The position numbers were made by a program, and so were the translations under genes. From positions 3,808,501 through 3,872,500 of the forward strand of contig NZ_CP157743.1 of assembly GCF_030717995.2 (NCBI RefSeq): a DNA stretch of 64,000 nt, in the 5' to 3' direction. Source of the stretch: Methylomarinum sp. Ch1-1 (GTDB taxonomy: Bacteria; Pseudomonadota; Gammaproteobacteria; Methylococcales; Methylomonadaceae). The notes below the pieces were generated by a model. That model was not told the DNA's origin. It did not search any database and worked only from the letters and a program-made list of their open reading frames with translations. Position 1 is the stretch's first letter. Each line of letters begins with the position of its first letter. Below are positions 1 to 9,136 of the stretch, in pieces.

Positions 1-250
1 CGCGCCGCCTTCGTTTCCTGGATCCATGAGATGCACTGAAACGTAAAGCACGCCGAACACGGGTGCGCTTCCTATCGTCAGCACAGCCCACATCTCATAA
101 CGAAGGACATTAAGAATCATCAAACGCATAAAAAAAGGCAGGAAAACCCTGCCTTTTATAACAAGCCTTGCAGCTATTCAGCGTATCTCTAATTGCACGA
201 TTCCTCACTGAGGACCGATAAGAATTTTATCTGAATAGTTGGCGTGTTTG
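1..250. other. Intergenic stretch with a repeat fragment
   Basis: No gene is recognised here. Positions about 60-95 contain the block 'gtgcgcttcctatcgtcagc', which recurs in the intergenic repeats at 15.1, 17.8, 19.4 and 57.6 kb. A terminator hairpin at 133-157 is listed separately. Confidence 0.6.
131..157 (-). terminator. Rho-independent terminator after the H-NS-like gene
   Basis: A 10-bp perfect stem (AAAAGGCAGG / CCTGCCTTTT, loop of five bases) lies downstream of the minus-strand H-NS-like gene. On the minus strand the stem is followed by an uninterrupted run of T. The plus strand has a shorter T run, so it may work in both directions, but its position fits the gene ending at 251. Confidence 0.8.
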
Positions 251-571
251 TTAAATTAAAAACTCAGACTTATCTCTTCCTGAGTTTAACAGGGCCTGCA
301 TCCATTTAGGCGCAACACCTCTGCCGGTCCATGTTTGTGACGGATCATTCGGATTTCGGTACTTAGGCGCCACCTTCTTGCCTTTACGGGCTGGTTTTTC
401 CTTTTCCTCGCGAATATCCACAGTAACACCGATTGAAGCAGCCAGCTCATTGATTTTGGCTATGACTTCTTTCCGCTTACTGGCCTGTTTTTCTTTTAAC
501 GCTTTCTCGGCATTTTGAATAACTTTTTGCAACTCAGTTTCAGAAAGCTCCTCATACTCGGTCATAATCAT
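251..571 (-). CDS. H-NS family DNA-binding protein
   Basis: This 106-residue protein resembles the H-NS family of nucleoid-associated proteins, which bind curved AT-rich DNA and silence transferred genes. The N-terminal half (about 5-50) is charged and predicted coiled coil, fitting the oligomerisation domain. The C-terminal part (about 70-106) carries the DNA-binding signature: KYRNP, then TWTGRGVAPKW, where the family consensus is T-W-(S/T)-G-R-G-(R/K)-x-P-x-W. Length is normal for the BpH3/Xanthomonas-like branch. Two starts are close together (571 and 565). It stands alone, and a strong terminator follows. With so much AT-rich transferred DNA in the window, a xenogeneic-silencing role is plausible but inferred. 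Confidence 0.88.
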   Translation of the reverse strand: MIMTEYEELSETELQKVIQNAEKALKEKQASKRKEVIAKINELAASIGVTVDIREEKEKPARKGKKVAPKYRNPNDPSQTWTGRGVAPKWMQALLNSGRDKSEFLI

Positions 572-631
572 CCTCTTATCAATAAAAATACTGGATTATT
601 ATAACACCAATTCCAAATAAAATAACAAGCA

Positions 632-1348
632 TTAAATAACTTCAAATTTAATTTCGCTAAATATATGGCCCTTTGAATCGACTAGTTTAACAAGCCATTT
701 TCCTTTTTGTGAAAAAGTTATCAGTTTGCTAGTCGATGCCCGCCAGCGGTTACCCAAAATTTTTATTTTCCTTTTGAATATCAATTTATCATTGCGAAAC
801 CACTGATGAAATAACGACTCACCTTTCATGTTATTTATTTCAGTGAAATAAATAACGGCAACCGCCTTATTTTTATCGGCCACAATAGATTGAGATATTT
901 TACCGCCAGGCTCTTTATTAATTAAAGTATCCGTCAGTAATGCCCGCGAAACACGCGAATCATATATAGAGGACTTAACAATCGCTTTAACCGTTTTATT
1001 ATCAACGTCCGCAATCTCGTCTTTTTCTTCATCAACATGGCGAATATCTTTGACCGGTGCACTACGCTCTTTCTTCTCCGGAGGCGCCTCAATAAGCGGC
1101 GACTTTTTCGCCGCCGACTTTGCTGTGGAAACGGGCTTGATCGGCTTATCTTGTTCAAATTGATTCTGTTCAGCCTGCTCCGGCGCTAATAATAAGTACC
1201 CTCCCCCGACTAAAATCACCAGTAAAAAAACAATGGCGCCGACAATTCTGCCGACATGCCATTCGGTGATCATTTTAGGCTGCATCACCGCCTTGTCGTC
1301 CTCGGTTTTATCGTAATTAATCTTTACAACAACTTTATTTTTTGTCAT
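632..1348 (-). CDS. DUF2914 domain membrane-anchored protein
   Basis: This 238-residue protein has a short cytoplasmic N-terminus, one transmembrane helix (about residues 34-54), a lysine-, glutamate- and proline-rich linker (about 60-125) and a C-terminal globular domain (about 150-238). The C-terminal pattern (HQWFRND, then GNRWRASTSK, then GKWLVKLVD and a final FEV) matches DUF2914, a domain of unknown function probably exposed in the periplasm. The gene is divergent from sucA, with about 140 bp between the starts. The function cannot be named. The family assignment comes from motif recognition only. Confidence 0.75.
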   Translation of the reverse strand: MTKNKVVVKINYDKTEDDKAVMQPKMITEWHVGRIVGAIVFLLVILVGGGYLLLAPEQAEQNQFEQDKPIKPVSTAKSAAKKSPLIEAPPEKKERSAPVKDIRHVDEEKDEIADVDNKTVKAIVKSSIYDSRVSRALLTDTLINKEPGGKISQSIVADKNKAVAVIYFTEINNMKGESLFHQWFRNDKLIFKRKIKILGNRWRASTSKLITFSQKGKWLVKLVDSKGHIFSEIKFEVI

Positions 1349-1492
1349 TTTTTTCCTGCAAACTAATCGCTTCGCCGGCGTCTGTACGCCGAGAAAAATA
1401 ATTTTCCAATTTATCCGCCTGATTGGACTTGGTAATATATCATTTTAGCCCTAAGATACGGGTTAAGACTTGCTGAAAAACTGGAACTTTAC

Positions 1493-4321
1493 ATGAGCAA
1501 CCTTCTTAAACTGTTTCGAGATTCTTCCGCGTTGTACGGCAACAATGCCGTCTATATCGAAGATTTGTACGAGCAATATCTGGAAAACCCCGACTCGGTT
1601 CCGGAAAGCTGGCGAGAGAAATTCAGCAAGATTCAAGACAAAAGCAAGGTCGACATTCCCCATAGCCCGATTGTCGAACGCTTTGAGCAATTAGCCATCA
1701 GCTCTCCCGGAAGACTGGCCAAGTTACAAGGCTTCACCGAAGAAAGCGTCAAGAAACAATCGGCCGTCGCCCGCCTGATCAACCATTACCGGGTCAGGGG
1801 CCATCAGATCGCGGCGAACAATCCGCTGAATAAAGACATTCAGATTCCGTCCGATCTGGAGCCGGCCTATTACGGCTTAGCGGAACCCGATATGGACACG
1901 CTGTTTGACGCCGGCACCCTATATGGGGTTGACCGCCTGCCGCTACGGGAAATTATTAAAACGCTTAAAGAAATTTATTGCGGCAGTATCGGCGCCGAAT
2001 ACATGCATATCGTCGATACCGAATCGAAGCGCTGGATTAAAAACAAGCTGGAAAGCAGCAAGCCGGGATTGGCCGACAATCCCGAGAAACAACAATGGCT
2101 GCTGAAACAGCTCACATCGGCGGAAGGCATCGAAAAGCACCTGCATCGTAAATATGTCGGGCAGAAACGTTTTTCCCTGGAAGGCGGGGAAAGCCTGATC
2201 CCGATATTGGACGAATTGATTCAACGTTCCGGCGAAAACAATGCCAAGGAAGTCGTGATAGGCATGGCCCATCGCGGCCGCCTCAATGTGTTGGTCAACA
2301 TCCTGGGCAAGAGTCCGGCCGCTTTATTCGGGGAATTCGAAGGCACCCATGTGTCCTCGCCCGGCGTTTTGACCGGCGACGTCAAGTATCATCTGGGTTT
2401 TTCCTCCAATATCGCCACGCCGGGCGGACCGATACATATCACCTTGGCCTTCAATCCGTCCCATTTGGAAATCATTAACCCGGTGGTTGAAGGCTCGGTC
2501 AAGGCTCGACAGGACCGGCGCGGCAAAGGCAGTATCGATACCGTGATACCGGTGCTGATCCACGGTGACGCCGCCTTCGCCGGCCAGGGCATCGTCATGG
2601 AAACCCTGAACATGTCGGAAACCCGAGCCTTTTCCACCGGCGGCACGGTGCATATCGTCATCAACAACCAGATTGGCTTCACTACCAGCCATCCGTTCGA
2701 CGCCCGATCCACCCTCTATTGCACCGATGTCGCCAACATGATTCAGGCGCCTGTCTTTCATGTGAACGGCGATGATCCGGAGGCGGTGTTATATGTCACC
2801 CAAATGGCATTGGATTATCGCATGCAGTTTCACAAGGACGTCGTCATCGACCTGATCTGTTACCGCCGACTGGGCCATAACGAAGCCGACGAACCGTCGA
2901 CGACTCAACCGATGATGTACAAACAAATCAAACATCATTCCAGCACACGCCAACTCTATGCGCAAAAACTGATTGAGGCGGGCATCATCAGCGAACAAGA
3001 CGCCCAAGCGATGGAAACCGATTATCAACAAAAGCTGGACCAACAGCAAGTCGTTTCCAGACCGATTCTGGGCAGTGAAATGTATTCATATTCGCAACAA
3101 TGGGATATTTTTCTGCACAGCGATTGGGACAGTCCCGCCGATACTCGAGTGGCCTTGGAGCGTATCCGTTATTGCAACGATAAGATGCAATGCTTGCCCG
3201 CCGGCTTCGAAATGCACCCCCGGGTTGCCAAGGTCATGGAAAACCGTAATAAAATGGCGGCCGGCGCCCTGCCCCTGGACTGGGGCTTCGCCGAAAACTT
3301 GGCCTACGCCACCTTGTTACTGGAAAACCACGAAGTCCGCCTGACCGGACAGGATGTCGGGCGCGGCACGTTTTCCCATCGTCACGCCATCCTGCACAAT
3401 CAAATCAATGGCGAATCCTATATCCCCCTTCAGCATCTGGACAAAAACCAAGCCCGGGCGCAAATCTTCGATTCTTTACTCTCGGAAGCCGGCGTACTCG
3501 GTTTCGAATATGGCTACAGCTCGACGGAGCCGAATAAGCTGGTGGTCTGGGAAGCGCAGTTCGGCGACTTCGCCAACGGTGCGCAAGTCGTCATCGATCA
3601 GTTCATCAGCTCCGGCGAAACCAAATGGGGCCGCTTGAGCGGCCTGGTCATGTTGCTGCCGCATGGTTTTGAGGGCCAAGGGCCCGAGCATTCATCGGCC
3701 CGTCTAGAGCGTTTCCTGCAACTGTGCGCAGACCATAACATTCAGGTCTGTTATCCGACCACGCCGGCGCAGATCTTCCACCTGCTCAGACGACAGCTGA
3801 TCAGACAATACCGCAAACCGTTGATCGTCATGAGCCCGAAAAGCCTGCTGCGGCATAAATTGGCCGTCTCCACGCTGGAAGACTTGACCAATGGCCGCTT
3901 CCTAACGGTCATTGGAGAGCAGGACGACATCAAGCCGGCCGAAGTCAGCCGCTTGATCTTATGCGCCGGAAAAATTTATTATGACTTGCTGGAAGTGCGG
4001 CGTCAGGATGAGCTGAAACATATCGCCATCGTCCGTATCGAACAGCTATACCCTTTTCCCGATAAACTTTTCAGAAAAGAATTGAAAAAATATCCGAATC
4101 TCGAATCGATCGTCTGGTGTCAGGAAGAGCCGAAAAACCAGGGAGCCTGGTATCAAAGCAAACATCACTTCTACAATAACCTGGAAAAAGACATCACCAT
4201 TACCTATGCAGGGAGGGCCCCGTCGGCGGCGCCCGCGGTCGGCAACTTCAGAACCCATATCAAAGAACAAAGAGCCGTCGTGCATGCGGCCTTATACGGA
4301 CAAAACAAAGGTAAACAATAA
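1493..4321 (+). CDS. sucA: 2-oxoglutarate dehydrogenase E1 component
   Basis: This is the thiamine-diphosphate-dependent E1 subunit, which decarboxylates 2-oxoglutarate and succinylates the lipoyl group of E2 in the TCA cycle. At 942 residues it has the family length (E. coli about 933). It starts with the typical E2-binding segment ([19 protein letters not shown]). The ThDP and active-site regions follow in order: [11 protein letters not shown] near residue 258, GDAAFAGQG near 355, the [12 protein letters not shown] segment near 390, [11 protein letters not shown] near 460, and the C-terminal transketolase-like half with [10 protein letters not shown] and [15 protein letters not shown]. The ATG at 1493 gives the conserved N-terminus. 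Its stop overlaps the sucB start (TAATG), so the two genes are translationally coupled. Confidence 0.97.
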   Translation: MSNLLKLFRDSSALYGNNAVYIEDLYEQYLENPDSVPESWREKFSKIQDKSKVDIPHSPIVERFEQLAISSPGRLAKLQGFTEESVKKQSAVARLINHYRVRGHQIAANNPLNKDIQIPSDLEPAYYGLAEPDMDTLFDAGTLYGVDRLPLREIIKTLKEIYCGSIGAEYMHIVDTESKRWIKNKLESSKPGLADNPEKQQWLLKQLTSAEGIEKHLHRKYVGQKRFSLEGGESLIPILDELIQRSGENNAKEVVIGMAHRGRLNVLVNILGKSPAALFGEFEGTHVSSPGVLTGDVKYHLGFSSNIATPGGPIHITLAFNPSHLEIINPVVEGSVKARQDRRGKGSIDTVIPVLIHGDAAFAGQGIVMETLNMSETRAFSTGGTVHIVINNQIGFTTSHPFDARSTLYCTDVANMIQAPVFHVNGDDPEAVLYVTQMALDYRMQFHKDVVIDLICYRRLGHNEADEPSTTQPMMYKQIKHHSSTRQLYAQKLIEAGIISEQDAQAMETDYQQKLDQQQVVSRPILGSEMYSYSQQWDIFLHSDWDSPADTRVALERIRYCNDKMQCLPAGFEMHPRVAKVMENRNKMAAGALPLDWGFAENLAYATLLLENHEVRLTGQDVGRGTFSHRHAILHNQINGESYIPLQHLDKNQARAQIFDSLLSEAGVLGFEYGYSSTEPNKLVVWEAQFGDFANGAQVVIDQFISSGETKWGRLSGLVMLLPHGFEGQGPEHSSARLERFLQLCADHNIQVCYPTTPAQIFHLLRRQLIRQYRKPLIVMSPKSLLRHKLAVSTLEDLTNGRFLTVIGEQDDIKPAEVSRLILCAGKIYYDLLEVRRQDELKHIAIVRIEQLYPFPDKLFRKELKKYPNLESIVWCQEEPKNQGAWYQSKHHFYNNLEKDITITYAGRAPSAAPAVGNFRTHIKEQRAVVHAALYGQNKGKQ

Positions 4322-5544
4322 TGAGCTTTGAAATTTTGGTGCCGGAACTTCCCGAATCAGTCTCCGATGCAACCCTGGTCAGCTGGCATAAACAACCCGG
4401 CGATTGGGTCGACAAAGATGACAATCTGGTTGATTTGGAAACCGACAAGGTCGTGCTCGAAGTTCCGGCGCCGGTGTCCGGCATCTTGAGCAAGATATTA
4501 AAAACCAACGGCTCGACGGTGATCGGCGGCGATTTGCTGGCCTTGCTGGAAGAAAAGGAAAAACCGGAAAAAGCGCCCGCCGAAAGCATGCAAATCAGCG
4601 AGACCCATGTCGACGACATTCCTCTGAGTCCGGCGGTGCGCCGTCTGATCCAGGAGAATCAACTCGACCCGAGCGCGATACTGGGTTCCGGCAAACATGG
4701 CCGCATCCTGAAGAGCGATGTGCTCGAATACTTGGAAAAACAAGCCGGCAGTACTGAAAAAACCAAAGGCGAAGAAAAAGCCAAGGAAACGACAAAAACG
4801 GAGCAGAAAAAAAGCCCGCAGCCATCGACTGCCGTCTCCAGCTTGCGTCCGGAACAACGCGTGCCGATGACGCGCTTGCGGGCAAAGATCGCCGAGCGCT
4901 TGTTGCAAGCCCAGCAGAATGCCGCCATGCTGACCACCTTCAACGAAGTCAACATGCAGGCCGTCATCGACCTGAGACACCAATACAAAGCGCGCTTCGA
5001 ACAAAAACACGAGGTCAAACTCGGCTTCATGTCTTTCTTTGTCAAGGCCTCGATCGAGGCGTTGAGGCGTTTTCCGGCGATCAATGCTTCGATTGACGAC
5101 AACGATATTATTTATCACGGCTATTACGATATCGGCATCGCCGTCACCACGCCTCGCGGCCTGATCGTGCCGGTCCTGCGGGACGCCGACCAGCTGGACT
5201 TCGCCGGCATCGAAAAATGCATCGCCGAATATGGCAACAAGGCGCGCGAAGGCTCGCTGAGCGTCGACGATTTGACCGGCGGCACCTTCACGATCACCAA
5301 TGGCGGTATTTTCGGATCCATGTTGTCCACGCCGATTCTAAACCCGCCGCAATGCGCGATCTTGGGCATGCATGCCATCAAGGAGCGCCCTGTCGTCGAA
5401 GACGGCGAAATCGTCATTCGTCCGATTATGTACCTGGCGCTATCCTATGATCATCGCCTCGTCGACGGCAAAGAAGCGGTGCAGTTCCTAGGAACTATCA
5501 AGGAATGCCTGGAAGCCCCCGCCCACCTGTTACTAAATATATAG
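4321..5544 (+). CDS. sucB: Dihydrolipoyllysine succinyltransferase (E2 of 2-oxoglutarate dehydrogenase)
   Basis: This 407-residue core subunit of the complex transfers the succinyl group from lipoate to CoA. The single lipoyl domain (about 1-77) has the lipoylated lysine in [14 protein letters not shown] peripheral-subunit-binding domain (about 100-137, [10 protein letters not shown] ... GRILKSDVL) docks E3. An Ala/Lys/Glu-rich linker follows, and then the catalytic domain with the active-site histidine and aspartate in SYDHRLVDG near residue 378. All key residues look intact, so E2 itself appears functional. It shares one base with the sucA stop and is followed after 7 bp by the E3-like gene. 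Confidence 0.97.
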   Translation: MSFEILVPELPESVSDATLVSWHKQPGDWVDKDDNLVDLETDKVVLEVPAPVSGILSKILKTNGSTVIGGDLLALLEEKEKPEKAPAESMQISETHVDDIPLSPAVRRLIQENQLDPSAILGSGKHGRILKSDVLEYLEKQAGSTEKTKGEEKAKETTKTEQKKSPQPSTAVSSLRPEQRVPMTRLRAKIAERLLQAQQNAAMLTTFNEVNMQAVIDLRHQYKARFEQKHEVKLGFMSFFVKASIEALRRFPAINASIDDNDIIYHGYYDIGIAVTTPRGLIVPVLRDADQLDFAGIEKCIAEYGNKAREGSLSVDDLTGGTFTITNGGIFGSMLSTPILNPPQCAILGMHAIKERPVVEDGEIVIRPIMYLALSYDHRLVDGKEAVQFLGTIKECLEAPAHLLLNI

Positions 5545-5551
5545 AAAGCTT

Positions 5552-6991
5552 ATGTCTACAGCCCATTATGATGTCATAGTTATCGGTGCCGGACCCGCGG
5601 GTTACGTGGCCGCGATTCGTTGCGCGCAATTGGGCCTGAAAACCGCTTGCGTGGACAATTGGCGCAACCATAATGGCGACGCCAGACTCGGAGGCACTTT
5701 CATTAACGCCGGCTGCATTTCCTCGATGGCCTTATTGGAGTCGGCGAAAATTTATCAATTGCTGCGCGGGGATATCAAATCACACGGCATCAAATTCGAT
5801 AACTTGACGCTGGACGTCGGCAAGATGGTAGAGCGAAAAAACCAGACCACGGCAAAATTGAGCCGCCAAATCAAGGATATTTTCGATCACCTCGAGATCG
5901 AATGCATCCATGCCCATGGCAAATTACTGTCTGCTAAACAGGTCGAAATCAACCCGTTGAACGAGCAGCCGCGTTATGTTGTCGAAGCGGATAACATCAT
6001 ACTGGCGACCGGCTCGAAACCCATAGGACTGCCCTGCGCGGCTCAACACCATGATTTGATCATCGATTCCTCCCAAGCCTTGAATCTGAGATCGGTGCCG
6101 AAGAAGCTCGGCATCATCGGCGCCGGCATCATCGGTCTGGAACTGGCCGGCATCTGGAATAAACTGGGCGCCAAGGTAGTGGTGCTGGAAGCGCAGGAAT
6201 CTTTCTTGACCGCAGCCGACCAGCAAATCGCCCAGGAAGCCTATCTGATTTGCAATCAACAGGGTCTCGATATCCGTCTCGGCGCTAGAGTCGTTTCCAC
6301 CCTTGTCAAGGATGGCCGCGTCAAACTCGAATACCAGGATCACGAAGGCACACATAGTCTGCAGCTCGATAAACTGATCGTCGCCTCCGGGCGGCAACCC
6401 AATTCGGATAACCTGACGGCAGCGGAAGTCGATTTGCTGCTGGACGAAAATGGCTTCGTGCATGTCGATGAAAACTGCAGCACCTCCTTACCCGGAGTCT
6501 ATGCGATCGGCGACCTGACGCTGCTGGGACCGATGTTGGCGCATAAAGGCCTGGAAGAAGGCGTTTTTGTTGCCGAACAGATTGCCGAACAACACAACTC
6601 CATCAATTATGCCATCATCCCCAATGTCATCTATACCGATCCGGAAATCGCCTGGGTCGGACAAACCGAACAGGCCCTAAAAGCCATCGGCGAAAACTAC
6701 AGGGTCGGCATTTTTCCCTTTAAGGCCTCGGCCCGAGCGCAATCCTTGGATAAACCCGAGGGCATGGTCAAAATTATCACCCAGGCCGATACCGATATTA
6801 TCTTGGGCGTACACATCATCGGCGTACGCGCCTCCGATCTGATCGCCGAAGCGGTGCTAGCGATGGAGTTTTCCGCCAGCGCCGAAGACCTGGCCAGAAC
6901 GATACACGCCCACCCGACTATGTCGGAAACCCTGCATGAAGCCGCTTTGGCATTGGCCGACCGCGCCCTGCATTTGCCGCCAGGTTATTAA
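5552..6991 (+). CDS. lpdA: Dihydrolipoyl dehydrogenase-like E3 lacking one redox cysteine
   Basis: This 479-residue flavoprotein has the E3 layout: FAD-binding GAGPAG at residues 12-17, NAD-binding GAGIIG near 190, a second FAD motif with YAIGDLT near 315, and the C-terminal interface pair H454/E459 in HAHPTMSE. The expected redox disulfide motif GGTCLNVGCIPSK reads GGTFINAGCISSM. The first cysteine is therefore Phe50, the second (Cys55) remains, and the usual lysine is Met59. The codons are unambiguous (act ttc att aac ... ggc tgc att). E3 normally reoxidises dihydrolipoamide through that Cys pair, so ordinary E3 chemistry should be impaired. It sits 7 bp after sucB, as a normal operon member. 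It may be a repurposed or inactive E3. Confidence 0.85.
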   Translation: MSTAHYDVIVIGAGPAGYVAAIRCAQLGLKTACVDNWRNHNGDARLGGTFINAGCISSMALLESAKIYQLLRGDIKSHGIKFDNLTLDVGKMVERKNQTTAKLSRQIKDIFDHLEIECIHAHGKLLSAKQVEINPLNEQPRYVVEADNIILATGSKPIGLPCAAQHHDLIIDSSQALNLRSVPKKLGIIGAGIIGLELAGIWNKLGAKVVVLEAQESFLTAADQQIAQEAYLICNQQGLDIRLGARVVSTLVKDGRVKLEYQDHEGTHSLQLDKLIVASGRQPNSDNLTAAEVDLLLDENGFVHVDENCSTSLPGVYAIGDLTLLGPMLAHKGLEEGVFVAEQIAEQHNSINYAIIPNVIYTDPEIAWVGQTEQALKAIGENYRVGIFPFKASARAQSLDKPEGMVKIITQADTDIILGVHIIGVRASDLIAEAVLAMEFSASAEDLARTIHAHPTMSETLHEAALALADRALHLPPGY

Positions 6992-7000
6992 CCCAAAGAT

Positions 7001-7645
7001 ATGAGTCTTAGATATTCCATTATTCCAGTCACGCCCTATCAACAAAACTGTTCGCTGCTGATCTGCGAACAAACCGGCAAAGCCGCCGTCGTCGACCCCG
7101 GCGGCGAACTTGAACTTATCTTACAAAAGGCGGCCAAGGAAAATGTCACGTTGGAATCCATTCTAGTCACCCATGGCCATCTCGACCATGTCGGCGGCGT
7201 TGCCGAACTGGCCGACAAACTAACTCTGCCGATATACGGCCCGCAAGCCGAGGACGCCTTCTGGATAGATTCGCTGCCGGAACAATGCCGTTCCTTCGGC
7301 TTTCCGCATTGCGATAGTTTTATCCCGGACCGCTGGCTGAACGATGGCGATAGCGTTGAAGTCGGCAATGAAACGCTGCAGGTTCTGCACTGTCCCGGTC
7401 ATACCCCCGGCCATATTGTTTTCTTCAGCCCAAGCGCCCGTCTGGCGGTGGTCGGCGACGTCTTATTCAACGGTTCGATAGGCCGCACCGACTTTCCGAA
7501 AGGCGATTTCCAAACTCTGATTGCATCGATTCAGCATAAACTCTGGCCGCTGGGTGAGGATGTCGCCTTCATCCCCGGCCATGGACCGATGTCGACCTTC
7601 GGCGAGGAAATGCGTACGAACCCTTTCGTCGGCAACCGGGATTAA
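7001..7645 (+). CDS. Metallo-beta-lactamase-fold hydrolase (glyoxalase II-like, YcbL type)
   Basis: This 214-residue protein has the metallo-beta-lactamase fold. Zinc ligands are visible in THGHLDHVGG (about residues 48-57), HCPGHTPGH (about 131-139), the GD of VVGDVLF and the final histidine in FIPGHGP near residue 190. The order and length fit the small glyoxalase-II-like YcbL group, which cleaves thioesters such as S-lactoylglutathione. It lies 9 bp after lpdA on the same strand, so it is probably cotranscribed with the dehydrogenase genes. The exact substrate cannot be read from the sequence. Confidence 0.85.
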   Translation: MSLRYSIIPVTPYQQNCSLLICEQTGKAAVVDPGGELELILQKAAKENVTLESILVTHGHLDHVGGVAELADKLTLPIYGPQAEDAFWIDSLPEQCRSFGFPHCDSFIPDRWLNDGDSVEVGNETLQVLHCPGHTPGHIVFFSPSARLAVVGDVLFNGSIGRTDFPKGDFQTLIASIQHKLWPLGEDVAFIPGHGPMSTFGEEMRTNPFVGNRD

Positions 7646-7654
7646 TCTCAACAT

Positions 7655-8606
7655 AAGGTCCTCCGTGGAAGTAATGTTTCAAAACTGGTTCCCACGGTCC
7701 TCCGTGGGAACCCATACTTTGCCACTTTAAGCCCCGGTATGCTCAACGCCGGACGGAGTTTGCAACACCGTCCGCAACCTTTCATCGTAGGCCTCTGCTT
7801 CGCGAAGCCGCCCTACCAGCCATCACAATCGTGGATTCGCCGCTAGGCAATCCGCCTGGATACGGACAACGCCCCTTTTGCACCGGAGGCGGGATTTGGC
7901 GGTTTGCTGCGCGAAACCGCCCTACGACATCGCCACCGTCGTGTGAATGCTCAACGCCGGACGGAGTTTGCAACTCCGTCCGCAACCTTTCATCGTAGGC
8001 CTCTGCTTCGCGAAGCCGCCCTACGCGAATTTGTGTGGCCCAAGACCGAATATCGCCGGTGGGTGGATTCGCCGCCAGGCAATCCGTCTGGTACGCACGA
8101 CATCAATTTTCCTGATTAGCAAGTTTCTTCAGCTAAAGCCCAAAGATCAGCATATCCCTAGCAGGACGGGGTTCGCAAGCCATGCGCGTCAAGCTAAAAA
8201 CGGCCAACCCACATCACGCTCTTTCCCAAGCTCCAGCTTGGGAAAGACACCCCGGAAGCTCCAGCTTCCTGAGACCGACACGACCTCCGCACATTCTCAA
8301 TCAACCCTGACTCGCTCGTTCAATCTTTCTTGATTGTCGGGAAGCTAGAGCTTCCTGAACAGGTTACCCAAGCTGGAGCTTGGGTAACAGCATATTTTAG
8401 TTTTTGCGACTACGACTGGCCCCTGCTCGGTCACGTGGCTTCGGCAAGCTGAAGCATCTTGCTAATCAGGTCAATTTTTACCCCCGGAAACATGTGATTG
8501 GCGGAGCCGCTGCGCTTGATCCGCCCTACCGGTGCGGGTAGGGTGTGCTGACGCGAGGAAGCGCACCATGTTTCTCAACGCCGTCCGCAACCTTTCATCG
8601 TAGGCC
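7655..8606. repeat. Intergenic mosaic of palindromic repeats
   Basis: No gene is supported in these 950 bases. The stretch is built from short palindromic modules that recur elsewhere in the window: the 'ggttcccacgg/ccgtgggaacc' hairpin near 7690, two copies of a CTACGATGAAAGGTTGCGG / GGACGGAGTTGCAA-type block (near 7745 and 7950), and four nested hairpins with an AGCTNNAGCT centre (about 8220-8245, 8250-8270, 8338-8358, 8362-8392). The part from 7949 to 8608 recurs in inverted orientation at 17176-17785. Short frames across it are artefacts of the repeats. Confidence 0.85.
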
Positions 8607-8608
8607 TC
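7949..8608. repeat. Left arm of a long inverted duplication (partner 17176-17785)
   Basis: Reading outward, this block matches the reverse complement of 17176-17785 nearly base for base, including the unique-looking part from 'cagcatatccctagcag' through the paired hairpins to 'gggtaacagcata'. The left arm has about 93 extra bases (about 8395-8487) and lacks a short piece near 8580. The arms enclose the DbpA-domain gene, surA, lptD, amgK, murU, dodecin, the Rof-like gene and a membrane protein gene. Confidence 0.85.
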
Positions 8609-9122
8609 AATGCTCTTGCTTGCGAGGCTGACGGAACTTGCGCTGCGGTCTCAGTCGTTTGATTTTCAGCTTTTGCTGTCTTATTTCCACCTCGGCCAAT
8701 AATTGAAAAATATCGGCCGGCATGCCTTCCGGCAATTCGACAATGGTGTAATGATGTCGAATATCGACTCGACCTATCCGCTTTCTTTCGACGCCGGATT
8801 CCGCCACCAGAATGTTCTTGATATCATCGAGCCTGACTTGATGTTTATGCCCTATATCCAGACGATAACGCACCGTTCTGTTTTTCGGCGCGGTCAACGG
8901 TATTTCCAAATCAGTATCGCTCCTGGCCGCGGCTTTACCAATAGATTGATACAGGTTAGGCTGGCTCAAATAAACTAACGCCGCAGCGCAATCAAGCATC
9001 GTCAAATCAAGCTCTGCCGATATCCGCTGGATTAATTCGCGCTGCAGTTGCAGGTTTTCCGACTCCAATACCTTTTGCAGCCGTTTTTTAAATTTTTGTT
9101 CTTTTCTAACTTTTGCCTGCAT
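8607..9122 (-). CDS. Stand-alone DbpA-type RNA-binding domain protein
   Basis: This 171-residue protein carries a domain otherwise found at the C-terminus of DbpA/DeaD RNA helicases. Residues about 80-155 contain VRYRLDIGHKHQV, GVERKRIGRVDI and TIVELPEGMP, typical of the RRM-like DbpA domain that recognises structured RNA. No helicase motor motif (DEAD, SAT, Walker A) is present. The N-terminal part (about 1-75) is helical and resembles the region just before the RRM in DeaD proteins, and the C-terminal tail is very basic. It lies 14 bp downstream of surA on the same strand, so it is probably in one operon with surA and lptD. A structural RNA or ribosome role is an inference. Confidence 0.78.
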   Translation of the reverse strand: MQAKVRKEQKFKKRLQKVLESENLQLQRELIQRISAELDLTMLDCAAALVYLSQPNLYQSIGKAAARSDTDLEIPLTAPKNRTVRYRLDIGHKHQVRLDDIKNILVAESGVERKRIGRVDIRHHYTIVELPEGMPADIFQLLAEVEIRQQKLKIKRLRPQRKFRQPRKQEH

Positions 9123-9136
9123 GTCTATTCGATGTC

